64,000 nucleotides of DNA from positions 24,947,501-25,011,500 of the forward strand of contig NC_134021.1 of assembly GCF_040712315.1 (NCBI RefSeq), read 5' to 3'. The stretch's first letter is position 1, and each line of letters starts with the position of its first letter. This DNA comes from Castanea sativa (Eukaryota > Streptophyta > Magnoliopsida > Fagales > Fagaceae). A program made the position numbers and the translations under genes. The notes under the pieces were generated by a model, which was not told the origin of the DNA, made no database searches, and worked only from the letters and a program-made list of their open reading frames with translations. This document shows positions 12,630 through 23,315 of the stretch, piece after piece.

Positions 12630-13044
12630 GGCAATTAAAAGGTCTATTGTGGCGGTCCAAATTGCTGCTCTAACTACGAAACAGCGCTGCAAATAACTAT
12701 CTATTGCGGTGGTCATCTAACTCGCTGCTATAAGTAACAAAAATGCAGCTAAAGCTTACCGCCGTTGTAGTATGCCGCAAAAGGATATATTTATTGCGGC
12801 GGGTTTATGGAGCGCCGCTATAGCTAAGTCTAACGCTGTTAAAACACGTATATTGCGGCAGTTTATATAGCGTTGCTGTAGTATGCTGCGAAAGGCTACA
12901 TCTATTGTGGCGGTCCAATGAAACGCCGCAATATATCTCATCTATAGCGGCGGGCCAAAAAAGCGCTGCAATAAGTGACATACATTGGCACTTTTTGTAA
13001 CCGCTGCAAAAAACCCGCTGCAATAGCTCGATTTTCTTGTAGTG
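12630..13044 (-). repeat. CACTA right end: TIR and subterminal repeat array
   Basis: Mirror of the left end, with units such as ATTGCGGCGGG, GCCGCTATAGC and GCCGCAATATAT, closing with TTTTCTTGTAGTG. The subterminal sequence is similar to, but not a plain inverted copy of, the left array. Confidence 0.85.
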
Positions 13045-13090
13045 CTTGATATTGATGTTTGATATAATATAGGTACTAAAGTTCAACATC
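13045..13090 (+). repeat. right copy of the direct repeat flanking the CACTA element
   Basis: Matches 3716-3760: ATATTGATGTTTGATATAAT followed by ATAGGTACTAAAGTT. See the left copy. Confidence 0.65.
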
Positions 13091-13290
13091 CAACCCATTC
13101 TTCAAGTATATTGTCTGTTTACACGTGAAATTTTATAACATGCCCTTGGATTGTACACATGAAATGGGATACGAGAGCGACACATGATCCTTTTAAAATA
13201 TGTGGTATGTCCATATTGTGGTTAATGTATAAAAGTATTGGACACAATCTAAGGTCATGTTTGTATTTAGAACTACCAATTATACCTTTT

Positions 13291-13353
13291 AAAAAAAAAA
13301 CCCAATATGACATTTTTTTTTTTTTTTGAGAAACAAAAAACTCAATATGACAT
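13291..13353 (-). mobile_element. micro-insertion: poly(T) plus GAG with target duplication
   Basis: The word AACCCAATATGACAT on the left recurs as AACTCAATATGACAT on the right, inside a roughly 20-bp near-identical pair. Between them are about 14 T and GAG(AAAC). Read on the other strand this is a few bases followed by a poly(A) tail between target-site duplications, as left by a severely 5'-truncated LINE-mobilised transcript. Confidence 0.5.
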
Positions 13354-13739
13354 GATCCTATTAGAAGGGGTAAATAAGAGGTTTTAGAGAAAATCTTTAT
13401 AGAATTTAAATTTCTATATATGATATTTTATTTGCCTATTGCGTACATGAAACACTATGTTTTAGAGCTTAAAGGAAATGAAAAGTAGCTGCGCCACATA
13501 TATAGCATACATTCCTGTCATGTAAAAGCTAGCCCAATATGTGAGTTTTTCATGAGATTCATATTTATGCGAGAATAAAGTGTACTACATTCAATATGTA
13601 ATATATAATTTCTCAAAAATTAAGGATTAGAAGGGGAGGGAAAGAAGAAAAAAGAAAAAAAAAATTATTTATTTATTTTTGCTTAAATGAATATATTATT
13701 TGAGAAAGCATCTATTTTTACTAGTTTGGTTGTCGAAGG

Positions 13740-13865
13740 AAATGGGAGGAATAGCTGAGAGGCTTGTAACTCAACTTACACATTCCTAGTGTTTGTACGT
13801 AATTGAGATGTCTAGGGATCAAATCCGCTTCTCATTGTAACTATTGAATTATCCCAAAAATGCCA
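13740..13865 (+). mobile_element. possible tRNA-derived SINE
   Basis: An A-box-like TAGCTGAGAGGCTTGTAACT is followed about 65 bp later by a B-box-like GGGATCAAATCC. The spacing is wider than in a tRNA and there is no clear poly(A) tail. Possible flanks AAGGAAATGGGA and AAGGAAGGGAAT are only partly alike. A decayed SINE is the best reading. Confidence 0.35.
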
Positions 13866-13989
13866 AGGAAGGGAATAAATTATTAAAGTTTTCTTACACA
13901 TTTTTACAGTTTTAATAGATTGTAAAGGTTTAAAGAAAACTTAAAAATTAAAAAAAATCCCCTTCCTCCATTTTTTTCCTGAATTGAAC

Positions 13990-14425
13990 ATAGTTAATAA
14001 AAAAAAGGGATTAAATTACAAATTTATTCCTCTAATTATTGGGAAAAAAAAAATCAATTTTGCCCTCTCAACTATTATTTGTGTTGTTATTACCCCTAAA
14101 TTTTAAAAAATCAAGTCAATTTCATCTTTAGGTCTTCTCTCTGTTAAAATCTTAACGAAATTAATTGACAATGGTTTTGATGAAAGAAATCAAATGTGCA
14201 TCTGATGTGTGCAGTATTTGTTAGGTTAGGTAATCTTGTTAATAATTTTTATGGGGAGAAGATATATAATGAAATTGATTTTTTAGGAAATATAATGAAA
14301 TTGATTCAATCTTAAAAGTTGATGGGCAAATTTGGTATAATTGATAGTCGAGGGAGGAAATTGACACAACTAATATTTGAGGGAAAAAATTGATACAATT
14401 AAAATTTAAGCAACGAAACAAAACT
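13990..14425. repeat. degenerate inverted-repeat element
   Basis: The left part (AATTTATTCCTC, CAATTTTGCCCTCTCAAC, ATTTGTGTTG) and the right part (GTCGAGGGAGGAAATTGAC, GACACAACTAATATTTGAGG) are complementary over roughly 100 bp in blocks. The type looks like a Mutator-like non-autonomous element. No target duplication could be fixed. Confidence 0.35.
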
Positions 14426-15954
14426 TTGGTCAATGATTTGAAACAAAATTATTAATTTTAGCAAAAAAGAAAAAGAAAAAAAACCCTATTTCATTTCTCC
14501 TTAAAACAGATGAATGAGTGAAAAGGATAAGTAATGAGACTTTAGTGAACCACTTAAAATTTTAATAGAGTTTCATCTAGATTAAATTGTCAAAATGTAA
14601 ATATATATTGAGCTTCATGGCGTAAGAATGATATATAAGTATTGAATGCTTAAATTTATTATATTAAAATACAAAATTATGAATTATGAATTATGATAGC
14701 TGATCGAAATAGGTAAAATATAATTTACTTTAAAATTCTTGAATTAATTCTTTCTAAAATAGAATTTTAAATTTCTTGAAACATATCCATTAGAGTTTTA
14801 CCTAACTGAACTATAGTTGGATTAGAATTATAAATTTCGTAGAACTTTTTTTGAAGAAATAATTACAATATGCATGCTGCTAACAGCTTGAACCATTTCC
14901 TCCAATGACTTATAATAAATAGTATTATATCTAAAGTGAACCATTTTAATAGATGAGAATTTAACCATTTGTAATAGAGAGAAGATAGCCACTTAATTCA
15001 GGCTTCTAAGCCCAACTTCTCTTTATTATATAGTATGATTTTATCTCTTAATTTTCTCCTATTTGTATGGTCTTAGCAAATATAAGAGGATATCAAAGTT
15101 AAAAGTGATACTCACGCTAATGGTTATATTATCTAAACGCTCTGATTGTTTCAACATTAAACATTTTATAAAAAATGAATTATTTTTTTTAAAAAGCATT
15201 TATTTTTGTAAACTATCTTATTTTACTATGTTCAGTAGTGATTTTAAAATGAGTTGAAAAATTATATCTTAAATTCCTTTATTTTATTTCTCATGAGATA
15301 GAGAGTTGTTTTCTTTATTTAGTTAGCGAGATATAGAGTTATTTTCTAGAAAATTTTAGCAAAAAACAATTCTATCTCATGCCAAGCTAAATATAAAAAA
15401 TTAAAAGATAATTTTCATTTGGCCAAATTTTTATGATATTGATGGATGAAGAAATTCTGGAATCAGTCCACTAATTACTCCAGTCCATATTTCCAGCTCT
15501 AAGAATTTCTAATGCGAGTAATACTCCCTTGACAATTTTTAATCAATGCCCAAATATGATTTCCTTGAATCGCTTTCATAATCATTATCTCCAGCAGCAG
15601 ATACTACTACTACTACACTACCAAATTATCGTTGATAATTCTCTAAAAATGTCCCGCAATCCTAGGGAGGTAGCCTCTCGTGCTTGCCTGCTCCATTTTT
15701 TATTTAAAAGTACTCCAGTATACTTTTCAACCTTCAAGTTTGATTCATGTTTTTGATAGAACGTAATTAAAGGGTATCTTCTGTTATGGTACAACACATG
15801 TTATATGTATAATTATTGTACTTCAATCAAACTTATATTGTCCATAAATTAATGGTCAATGAGATCGCAAATCAAATTAAGGGTAGTTAGCAATTAAAGT
15901 CATAATAATGTCGAGGGATGATTACACTTTACCCATTTATAGTGTTTGGGGCTT
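14426..15954. other. intergenic, no gene seen
   Basis: AT-rich DNA. Frames reach 60-75 residues only and have no motif. A run of CTA triplets near 15604-15617 is the only repeat noted. Confidence 0.5.
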
Positions 15955-15962
15955 GTTTATAG

Positions 15963-16545
15963 CAAGGAAGTCAATACCGTACCGGAGGTTGTATCGGTTT
16001 GGCCACCGGTACGATATATTTCGGATACTGGTCAATACCGGTGTACCGTTTCGGATCTACCGCTATTTTATATACACAAACCAAAATCTCTAGAACCATG
16101 TTTATAAACATATAATATTTCACTTATATTATAGTAAATATAAAAGTTTATCATAAAATATTACCTCAATTCAGAACAAATTATTCATAGTTTTAGACTT
16201 TAGTATCAGTTATAAGAAAAAAAAACACAAAATAAAAAATAGAAAGCTTAGTTGTTCATTGCATAGTAAGAAAAAAAATAATACTAATAAGTTAATGTAA
16301 ATAAGTTACCATTATGCCCTTACAAAAATTCAAAATTTACAAAATTAAAAAAAAAAATTTCTGTATCGGGCGGTACTCTTGGTACTGGCCAATATTGCCC
16401 GAAATTGGCTGGTATGGCCGGTACACAGCCGATACGGCCGGTATTTTTTCCGGTGCAATATAGAAGTGTATCGGTATCGGTGCACTGGCCAGTACGGTAT
16501 GTACCGGCTGGTACGATCGGTACCAGTACGGTATCAACCACCCTA
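15963..16545 (+). mobile_element. CCGGTA-rich hAT-type MITE, copy 1
   Basis: Ends are CAAGGAAGTCAATACCG and, read inward from the right, TAGGGTGGTTGATACCG. A perfect 8-bp target duplication GTTTATAG lies at 15955-15962 and 16546-16553, which is diagnostic of hAT elements and fits their usual nTnnnnAn target. The outer about 100 bp at each end carry tandem CCGGTA, GGCCGGTA and GTACCGG words; the core is AT-rich. It has no coding capacity. Three more copies are at 30869, 58107 and 60251. Confidence 0.9.
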
Positions 16546-16553
16546 GTTTATAG

Positions 16554-17254
16554 TTGTCTATTTGTGCTTCTAAAAAGGGTCATTATACATCTAAGGATAG
16601 TTTCATTATACACCTCACTCTTTTTCATTATAAAAAACATTTTTAAAACATAAAACCTAAAATAAAGCGAACCTAATAGCAACTCAAGAAGAAACTCTCT
16701 CTCACCATTGTGAAATCTTAAGATTGTGACCATTTTTGCTACACCCAAGATCATAACAACTGGGTAAAGTGTAATAAACTCTAATCTTGATTTTACAATT
16801 TTTTCATTTAAATATTGATTATTGAAGCTCCAACTATAATAATTAGGTTGGCATTTGGCGTAGAACAATATACCAATCAGAGAAATATGTGGAGTAAATG
16901 GTGTGACCAGTAATTCAGTAAAGACCCTTTTTGCTAGTAAACATTTCCTTTGGTTAGATTGCATCTTCGCAGAAATTTCCTTCCTTGATTTATCTTCCAC
17001 ATTAGAATTAATATACTTTAATTTGCCAAGTAAAACCCACCGAAAAGGAAAATTGATGTTCGATCTATATGTTAATATTATTAACATATAGATGCACTTC
17101 GATCTATGTACCAGCAGTAAAGATAAATGGAAAAATAAATGAGAAATAAAAATTAATGTGATGTTTGTAATTGTAATTGTAATATCTAAAAGAAAGCGGG
17201 TGCCACATCTCTCAAATTATGCCAAAAGTTAATGTACAATTAAAATTCTATCAC
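16554..17254. other. intergenic, no supported gene
   Basis: Contains an open frame of 179 codons on the minus strand (17087-16548) with no recognisable domain and A/T-driven composition; I do not call it. It also holds the hairpin at 17063-17093. Confidence 0.4.
17063..17093. repeat. 31-bp near-perfect palindrome
   Basis: Fifteen-base arms starting ATCTATATGTTAATA pair perfectly around a single central base. Confidence 0.9.
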
Positions 17255-17257
17255 TTA

Positions 17258-17468
17258 GCGTGGGTTTGGATGGGGCGTCTTGCCCAATCCACGTGTTCAA
17301 TGTTTTTTTAGTGGGTCTTATAGGTACTGTTTACATACCATCAAACTCAAATTTTCACAGATTTTTAGGTAAATTTGGATCCTACAGTATTATTTATACA
17401 TTTAAAAATTATTTTGCTACAGTAATAAATTTTCAGTATTCAGCAAATAAGCGATATCCGAACACACC
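17258..17468. mobile_element. PIF/Harbinger (Tourist)-like MITE
   Basis: The left end GCGTGGGTTTGGAT and the inverted right end GGTGTGTTCGGATAT form the terminal repeat typical of GGG(T/C)GTGTTTGG MITEs. TTA triplets flank it at 17255-17257 and 17469-17471, the target duplication of that superfamily. 211 bp, no coding capacity. Confidence 0.55.
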
Positions 17469-17471
17469 TTA

Positions 17472-18768
17472 AAAAGTACACATGGGTTTGGTTAGAGTGG
17501 TTGATGCATGCTTTACAACAAACTTTGAATAGTAAGTTAGGCTGTCTTGACCACAACTGGCCAATCCAAACTTTCTTGTTGATATTTATCATTTTGTCAG
17601 TCTCATAGTTTGTTATAGTATCCTTAAATCTATATAATACTAATATAATTATAGTGGAAGTGTAAGTTCAAATGCCACTACCTTTTTCTAATAAGAGTAG
17701 AAAGAAGATTAAGGCTATGTTTGACTTGAGTGACAATAGAGGAAATGTAAAATAAAAGAGAAAAAATAGGAAAGATTTTGGGTGGGAAGAGTGTTTGGTT
17801 GAGGAGATTTTGAAAGAGAAAAAAATGATGGAATCCAACTATTTTCACCCCGAGCCCACCACTTTGCGCTACATATATAGTACACATTTCTCTCTCTAAA
17901 AATGTGTAAGAATTTGTGATGAAAAATAAAATAAAAGAGAAAAGACAAGAGTTTACATAGTTCGACCTTATCGCCGATATCCATGGAACAAGAGCGTAAA
18001 AGATTATATTTTCTCATAAACTTTCCTTAATATAGTACATTATAATGGAATCTATATCCATAACAAGAGATTACAATAAAACTAAAGTCAATGATATTTA
18101 AAATTTGAATTAAATAGTGATTCTCAGGATTCCATAATTTTCTATGCTAATCAATCTCTTGATTTATCAACCAATCCCTTAAGAAATCCTGATTTTCTTA
18201 AGCAATCAATATCTTGATTCGGCGATCATTTTCATGGGGAGTAATTTAAAAAGTTTCAACTTTCACTCGTAAACTGATCATACTTGATGTATTTTTGACA
18301 ATTCACAAGGAAGCAGCCAAACCATTTGTCTGCTCTGCGTAAACCGAGGCAATTAAGGAGCCGCATTATGTGTTTGACAACTCATGCTTCGTGCTTCTTT
18401 TCTGAGTAAAACGTGTAGCACAAATTTGGTTGAAATGTCGTAGCAATCTTGTTGATTTAAGAAAACTTCCTTGGGGGAAGCTAATTCGGTTGATAATGGA
18501 AGGCTTTTCTAGAAAGTTATAAGAAAACGATAAAACCGCCAGACAGAGTCCCCACTGATTAATTTTACACTCAATTGATCCATCAAAATTCAAAACCACC
18601 CTGGCACCATCTGTATAATTGTCCAACCCATTTACCACCGCCCGACATGGCTTAGTGGTAAGATTTCGGGTATTTTTACCTGATATTTGGCAGAAGTTGA
18701 GTGATTTGAGTAGTAATACTTTAATGAATGTGTTGTTATACTCACGGTAATTAACTCAGTAAAACATA
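17472..18768. other. intergenic, no supported gene
   Basis: AT-rich. The region 17705-17830 starts like a GTGTTTGGTT-type MITE end, but I cannot find its partner. A minus-strand frame at 18638-18366 (with RVVLNFDGSIECKI) has a protein-like look but no family I recognise. Confidence 0.4.
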
Positions 18769-19071
18769 AATAATACTAGCCTTTGACGTGCGTGCTCAGA
18801 GATTCTTCTATTTTTTGGGTAAGAGTTAATTTAGAACATTTATTATAATTTGGGATTACTACATTTTCCAATCATAAAAAAAACCTAGGGGTGTGATGAA
18901 AAATTATTTCACCACACATAATACTCATCACACCCTAGTTTTTTTTTTTTTTGGTGATTGAAAAATGTAGTAATCCCAAATTATAATAAATACTCTAAAT
19001 TAATCCTTACCCAAAAAATAGAAGAACCTCTGAGCACGAGCGTGAGTGTGTGCTCAGAAGCTAGTATTATT
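18769..19071. mobile_element. fold-back MITE with about 110-bp arms
   Basis: The left arm starting AATAATACTAGC and the right arm ending GCTAGTATTATT are reverse complements over more than 100 bp (TTCTTCTATTTTTTGGGTAA, TTATTATAATTTGGGATTAC blocks). The loop is about 60 bp and has its own inner palindrome around CTAGGGTGTGATGA. Target duplications could not be separated from the arm ends. Confidence 0.7.
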
Positions 19072-19551
19072 AAAATACCTAAAACATCAGGATTTTTTTT
19101 TTGCTTGAAGTTGTAAAAAAATAGGAAACGAACGTTGAAGGACTCACCACCCTTTAAAAAAAAAAAAAAACATTGATGCAAATTTATTAACTGAGGACAC
19201 GTAACATTTGATGCAAATTCAAAAGGCATGGTTTGTTTGGAGTCTTTTTGTCATTTGGTAAGTTATTTTGGATCAAATTAAATTTTACCAATTTTTAAAA
19301 TTTTAAAATTCAAAATGAAGTAACATTTTAAACTATCAAATATAAGATATATTTAAGGCTGTAGGTTTTTACCCCTAAAAGTTAGTCTATTATTTAGAAG
19401 CAATTTTCACCACAATTTATCGAATGAATTCTGGGTTTCATCAATCACAATAGCATGCAGTAATCTAAAGAAACAATAACAACGTGAAAGTGAAAAGAAA
19501 TTATAGAAATTCACAAAATGTAACTATCGAAATTCATCCCTATAACAAATT

Positions 19552-19571
19552 GGGGGGGGGGGGGGGGGGGG
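19552..19571 (+). repeat. run of 20 G
   Basis: Uninterrupted poly(G). See findings for the other long G/C runs. Confidence 0.95.
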
Positions 19572-19584
19572 AACCCCTACCATA

Positions 19585-20033
19585 CTAAAAAGGAGAGACA
19601 CTTCTCTGCAAACTGCTTTTGTTCATCTCCACAACTGGTGATTTGCTATTCCAAAACAAAGACTCGTGAGATACTTTAAAGGCTGCATTGAAAGAAATGA
19701 TTGAATTCTCTTGCAAGGTTTTCATTCTTGGTTCAGAGGATTGAAACATGTCCATACCACTACCTCTGTCAGCATGAATCAATAATTCTAACCACCCACA
19801 TGTCACTTCATCGCTATCATCATTAAAGCCTATAGTAAAAGTGTAAAACAACAAATAGCCAAAACACAATAAAACCCAAAAATTTACATAATCGAACTAT
19901 AAAAGGAAAAGAAAGAAAGAAAAAGAAAAATTTTAATTCAAACAATGACCTTTTGTGTTCTGTTTTGATTCTTCGCCTCCGTTGGTCCATTCTTGCTCTC
20001 AATAAAATCCAAGAACATTTTCCTTGCAGTCAT
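19585..20033 (-). pseudogene. unrecognised coding-like fragment, perhaps two exons
   Basis: A minus-strand frame from 19829 to 19585 reads like a real protein (CGWLELLIHADRGSGMDMF; SFNAAFKVSHESLFW). An upstream frame starts with ATG at 20033 (MTARKMFLDFIESKNG) and ends at a possible donor GTCATT after 19950. The matching acceptor is CTATAG before 19829. The two frames are out of phase by this splicing, so the model is wrong or the gene is broken. I do not recognise the family. The frame ends 13 bp before the G20 tract. Confidence 0.25.
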
Positions 20034-20526
20034 GTTACAGCCTTATTGCAGATAGTTTTCGGTTGCATAAGAAAAGTAGCAGATAGAAATTTGGAGGCGT
20101 AGGTTGTAGTTGGGCAATGAAGGATCTAATTGTTGAATTTTGGGATCAGTTATTTCAGCCAATTTTGAGTTTGAAACTGTGAGAGTGGTCCTATTTTTTA
20201 GATGGTGTTTTACGTGGGAGTTAAAGAAGCATTTTTACCAAGTTTTGCCCCTACTTAAACATAGGGTGTAGGGGTATTTTAGAACAAAAAAAAAATCTGG
20301 TCCAAACAATTGCAGCCCTTTAAATAGTAGTATAGATAAAACACTTCTTGGGATCTCTCTAATGTAGGAATGGGAATTATGGTATAAATTGATCTTTCTT
20401 TCGTGGAGTAGAAACAACTGACGGTTGTGATCAGTTTGTGCATATTCAGCCAGTACTGTAGGAGATTGAGAGCAGATCATTAAGGAAAGAATATATATAT
20501 ATACACACACACACACTCATACATAC

Positions 20527-20569
<43 letters not shown>

Positions 20570-20820
20570 ATGAGTACAACAAAATCTCATAACAAGTTTG
20601 TTTTGATTTGTGGTCGGTCTTAATGTAAACTATTTTTTATTTTATTTTGGCTTGTAGTACATTGATATCTTAGCTTGTTATGAAAATATTGTAAAATATT
20701 CAAAAAAAAAACTGGGCTTGTGTCCCACATCGGGTGCGTGAGTGTAGTTCTTAGTGTTTATATAGAGCTTCATGTCTTCAACTATTGCTAGCAGTTTTGC
20801 GAGATGGCGTGTTCTGTTGA
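20034..20820. other. intergenic with GA microsatellite
   Basis: An AG run at 20529-20567 follows a short CA run. A stretch at 20712-20810 with GTGTCCCACATCGGGTGCGT resembles the start of an LTR or its R region, but no element could be bounded. Confidence 0.45.
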
Positions 20821-20839
20821 TAAAAAAAAAAATTGTAGA

Positions 20840-20970
20840 TGAGAATTGTCAATGTGCTACAGTAAAGTATGGGAGATAAGAGCCAGGGTTTAAGTCTCCA
20901 GGAGAGAGCTTTGCACACATATACACTTAGATTAGGTTATAGTAGAATTTCTATCTCGTATTAAAAAAAA
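20840..20970 (+). mobile_element. SINE, tRNA-derived
   Basis: A B-box-like GGGTTTAAGTCTCC is followed by the family body CACACATATACACTTAGATT and a (A)n tail. Flanking AAAAATTGTAGA on both sides (20828-20839 and 20969-20980) is the target duplication. The body matches the SINE at 28211-28369 in reverse orientation. The 5' end looks rearranged relative to that copy. Confidence 0.65.
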
Positions 20971-21469
20971 AAATTGTAGAAGAACTCAATAAAATCATGT
21001 CATTTGCATTTTTTTCTCCATTGAAGGAGAAAAGAAAAAGCATTCACTAAAATAGAAAGAAGCAAAAAACATAGAATAAACAAGTATCAAGCATCCCTAT
21101 CCACAACATTATATTTCTAGAAAATGATTAGGTAATCTCATATTATAGTAAAATGGTACTACCTCATATTACATGAATGATTACTCGCATCATGAATATA
21201 ATCAAATTACCATATTTTATCAGCCCTCGAGTTTGTGTACGAAGTCTAGAAAATTTAAAAAACTACATTTTTTACTCCAAAGGCAAGGGAATTATAGTGA
21301 TTGAACCAATTTCATGAATCAAAAGCCAGTAAAATCAAATTACCCTCTTTGAACAAGTTTAACAGGCGGTCAAGCTAACTCAAAAATTCACCAAACCACT
21401 GAATTCCATTTTATCGTTCCCAAATATATTTACCAAAACACTATGACCTACTTTGACTAATGTTGACAA

Positions 21470-21505
21470 AAAATATGATAGTTCGATATCGAACTATCAT
21501 ATTTT
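21470..21505. repeat. 36-bp perfect palindrome
   Basis: Eighteen-base arms (AAAATATGATAGTTCGAT and its exact complement) meet without a spacer between 21487 and 21488. It lies 11 bp left of the copia insertion site. Confidence 0.95.
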
Positions 21506-21516
21506 GAAATGACTAC

Positions 21517-21688
21517 TGTTAACGTGTGTATAGTATTGTGGGCTTGGCCCAACTAGATTACTTCCTTGTATAGCACACATTGTACTACACTCTTACTTGT
21601 ACTGCACTCATATGCCTCCTATATAAAAGCACTCATGTATATTGTTTCAGTGAGAAATACAATACTATTGAATTCAATATTTCTAACA
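21517..21688 (+). repeat. copia 5' LTR
   Basis: 172 bp. Contains CCTATATAAAAGC, a TATA-box-like promoter word, and ends in CTAACA followed at once by the PBS. Confidence 0.95.
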
Positions 21689-21702
21689 TGGTATTAGAGC
21701 CA
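21689..21702 (+). promoter_or_regulatory. copia primer binding site
   Basis: TGGTATTAGAGCCA; most plant copia elements have TGGTATCAGAGC, complementary to initiator tRNA-Met. One base differs within the first twelve. Confidence 0.85.
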
Positions 21703-22312
21703 CTGCTCTGACATTTTTTTTTTTTTAGCAGTCTTGTCTTTTATTGGTGTTACTTCATTCTCAACATCACTTCCGCCGTCACAACAATTGCTGCAGCCTT
21801 TTGCCATTGAACCTTCGACATCTTCCATACATCATCCTTGGGTTCTGGACCTGTAGCAGTCATCGTTGAGGAGTTTTACATTGCAAAGACCACTGCCTCT
21901 TTCTGCACTGCCGCGACACTTGCTCCGATCAGTTTTCTAAAAGTACCACTGAGATTGTCTTGCACCGATCTATAACTTGGTGGAAGTCGTGAAGCCATCG
22001 GAGCCTGCACGCGCCCTCACGCGCCGTTCGAAGATCCTGCGTTGCATCCCACACACCTCACGCGCCTCACGCGCTGTCTTCAGTTCCAGCTGACATCAAC
22101 CCATGACGTCATTAGTGCCACGTCAGCCCTAGCTTACGTCAGCATCCAGCCACTTGCTGACGTCAGCGACACGTCATCTTGCTAACGTTATCATCTCGGA
22201 CCGTTGGCCGTCGACTTTTTTAGAGTTGACTTTTTGCAGTCCAGGTTCTCCTTACTCAGTTTTTCATGTAGATTTCATTTTTGCAGTCTGTTTTTGCATA
22301 TTGTGTCTCTAA

Positions 22313-23150
22313 ATGGATAAAAAGGATGTTTTTCTTCCTCGTCCCATCAATACTGTATTGGAGGGGACTAGAAATTACTTATCTTGGTCTTAAGCTATGC
22401 GTAGTTTTCTTAAAGGTCACATGCTCTGGCATTATTGTACTGGTGCAATCACTATTCCTGTGAAGGGGGCAAGTGAAGAAGATACTGCCTTCCTTAGTAG
22501 CATGATTGAATGGGATAGTCACGATCACATGATCCTCACATGGATTCGAAACACTTCCATTCCCTCCATCTCCAATCTGCTGGGCAGCTTTGATGATGCG
22601 AAATCAGCATGGGATATGTTGGCCAAAAGATACCTTACTACTCACGGATCCATGAAATATCAGTTAGTGGTTGAATTGCATCAACTCAGGCAAGAACCGG
22701 GGCAGTCCATCAATGACTACTATGATCAGCTTCGCTTCATTTGGGACCAAATTGACCTTTCTGATCCAACTTGGGCATGCTCAAAAGATGCTCAACAATA
22801 TGCTGCTGTTAGAGATGAATTTCGTCTCTATGAGTTCCTGATGTCACTCCACAAGGACTATGAGCCCATTCGAGGTTAGCTTCTTAATCGTAGTCCTCCT
22901 CCCTCTCTTGATACTACTGTGAACGAGTTAGTAAGAGAAAAAGCTCACCTTGCAACTCTTCAAGCCCAGGATAAGTTTAATGTTCTGGCCCTTACTCCTT
23001 CTACTCCACCCATAGAGCAACCTCAACACTCAGGTGATCCCTCTGGCTCCAGCAATCGTCGCAGACAGACCAACAAAAAGTTTTGCAACTATTGCAAGCG
23101 TCCTGGCCACACTATTGAGACTTGTTACCGTCGTAACAAATCTACTGCTG
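22313..23150 (+). pseudogene. copia gag with CCHC zinc knuckle
   Basis: The start is ATG at 22313 (MDKKDVFLP), because family gag proteins begin this way and the next ATG, at 22397, follows a TAA at 22391-22393 that would be CAA in an intact copy. The body has the typical copia gag features LLGSFDDAKSAWDMLAKRY and ELHQLRQEPGQSINDYYDQL. A second stop, TAG at 22877-22879, again sits where Gln is expected. The nucleocapsid knuckle CNYCKRPGHTIETC (CX2CX4HX4C) is at about 23083-23124. Gag would form the cytoplasmic virus-like particle. It cannot now be made full length. Confidence 0.9.
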
Positions 23151-23315
23151 CAGTTGCTAATACTGAGTCTACTTCGCCAATGCCTCCCATTTCAGCTGAG
23201 TCCCAATCTTTTGGATCCACTATCAACCTCTCACCCACTGAACTACAAGAGATCATAGCTCAGGCTGTTCGTATGGCTTGTAATGCATCTCTTTCCACTA
23301 CTCTCTCAGTTTTAC

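Larger units (their letters stand above)
10240..12630. other. CACTA interior: microsatellites, no gene recognised
   Basis: Holds a GT run (10250-10272), a TA run (10731-10781), a stretch near 10960-11050 with repeated words like TTTTGGTCCTTA and GTCCCTATAGTTTGG that resembles a Mutator-like terminus, a long CT-rich block (11455-11815) and a GA run (12491-12515). Frames in the CT block are low complexity (SLSLSLS) and not credible proteins. Confidence 0.55.
3761..13044. mobile_element. CACTA (En/Spm-type) DNA transposon, apparently non-autonomous
   Basis: The left end reads CACTACAAGAAAAATGG. The right end, read on the minus strand, is CACTACAAGAAAATCGAG, giving a 13-bp perfect terminal inverted repeat. 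Both ends are followed by some 450 bp of short subterminal repeats built on GCGGCGG, GCCGCTATAG and TTGCGGCGGG in both orientations, as expected for transposase-binding arrays. Adjacent triplets are CCT on the left and CTT on the right, a one-mismatch version of the 3-bp duplication. No frame in the 8.4 kb interior resembles a TnpD-type transposase or TnpA. The interior hosts other elements (7859-8615, 9191-10174, perhaps 6180-6604), so the original element was shorter. Confidence 0.85.

Noticed and set aside
16548..17087. Open frame of 179 codons on the minus strand
   Set aside because: Long for AT-rich DNA, but no domain, no splice or promoter context, biased to Leu/Phe/Lys/Ile, and it begins in a palindrome and ends near a MITE edge. 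Chance is likely.
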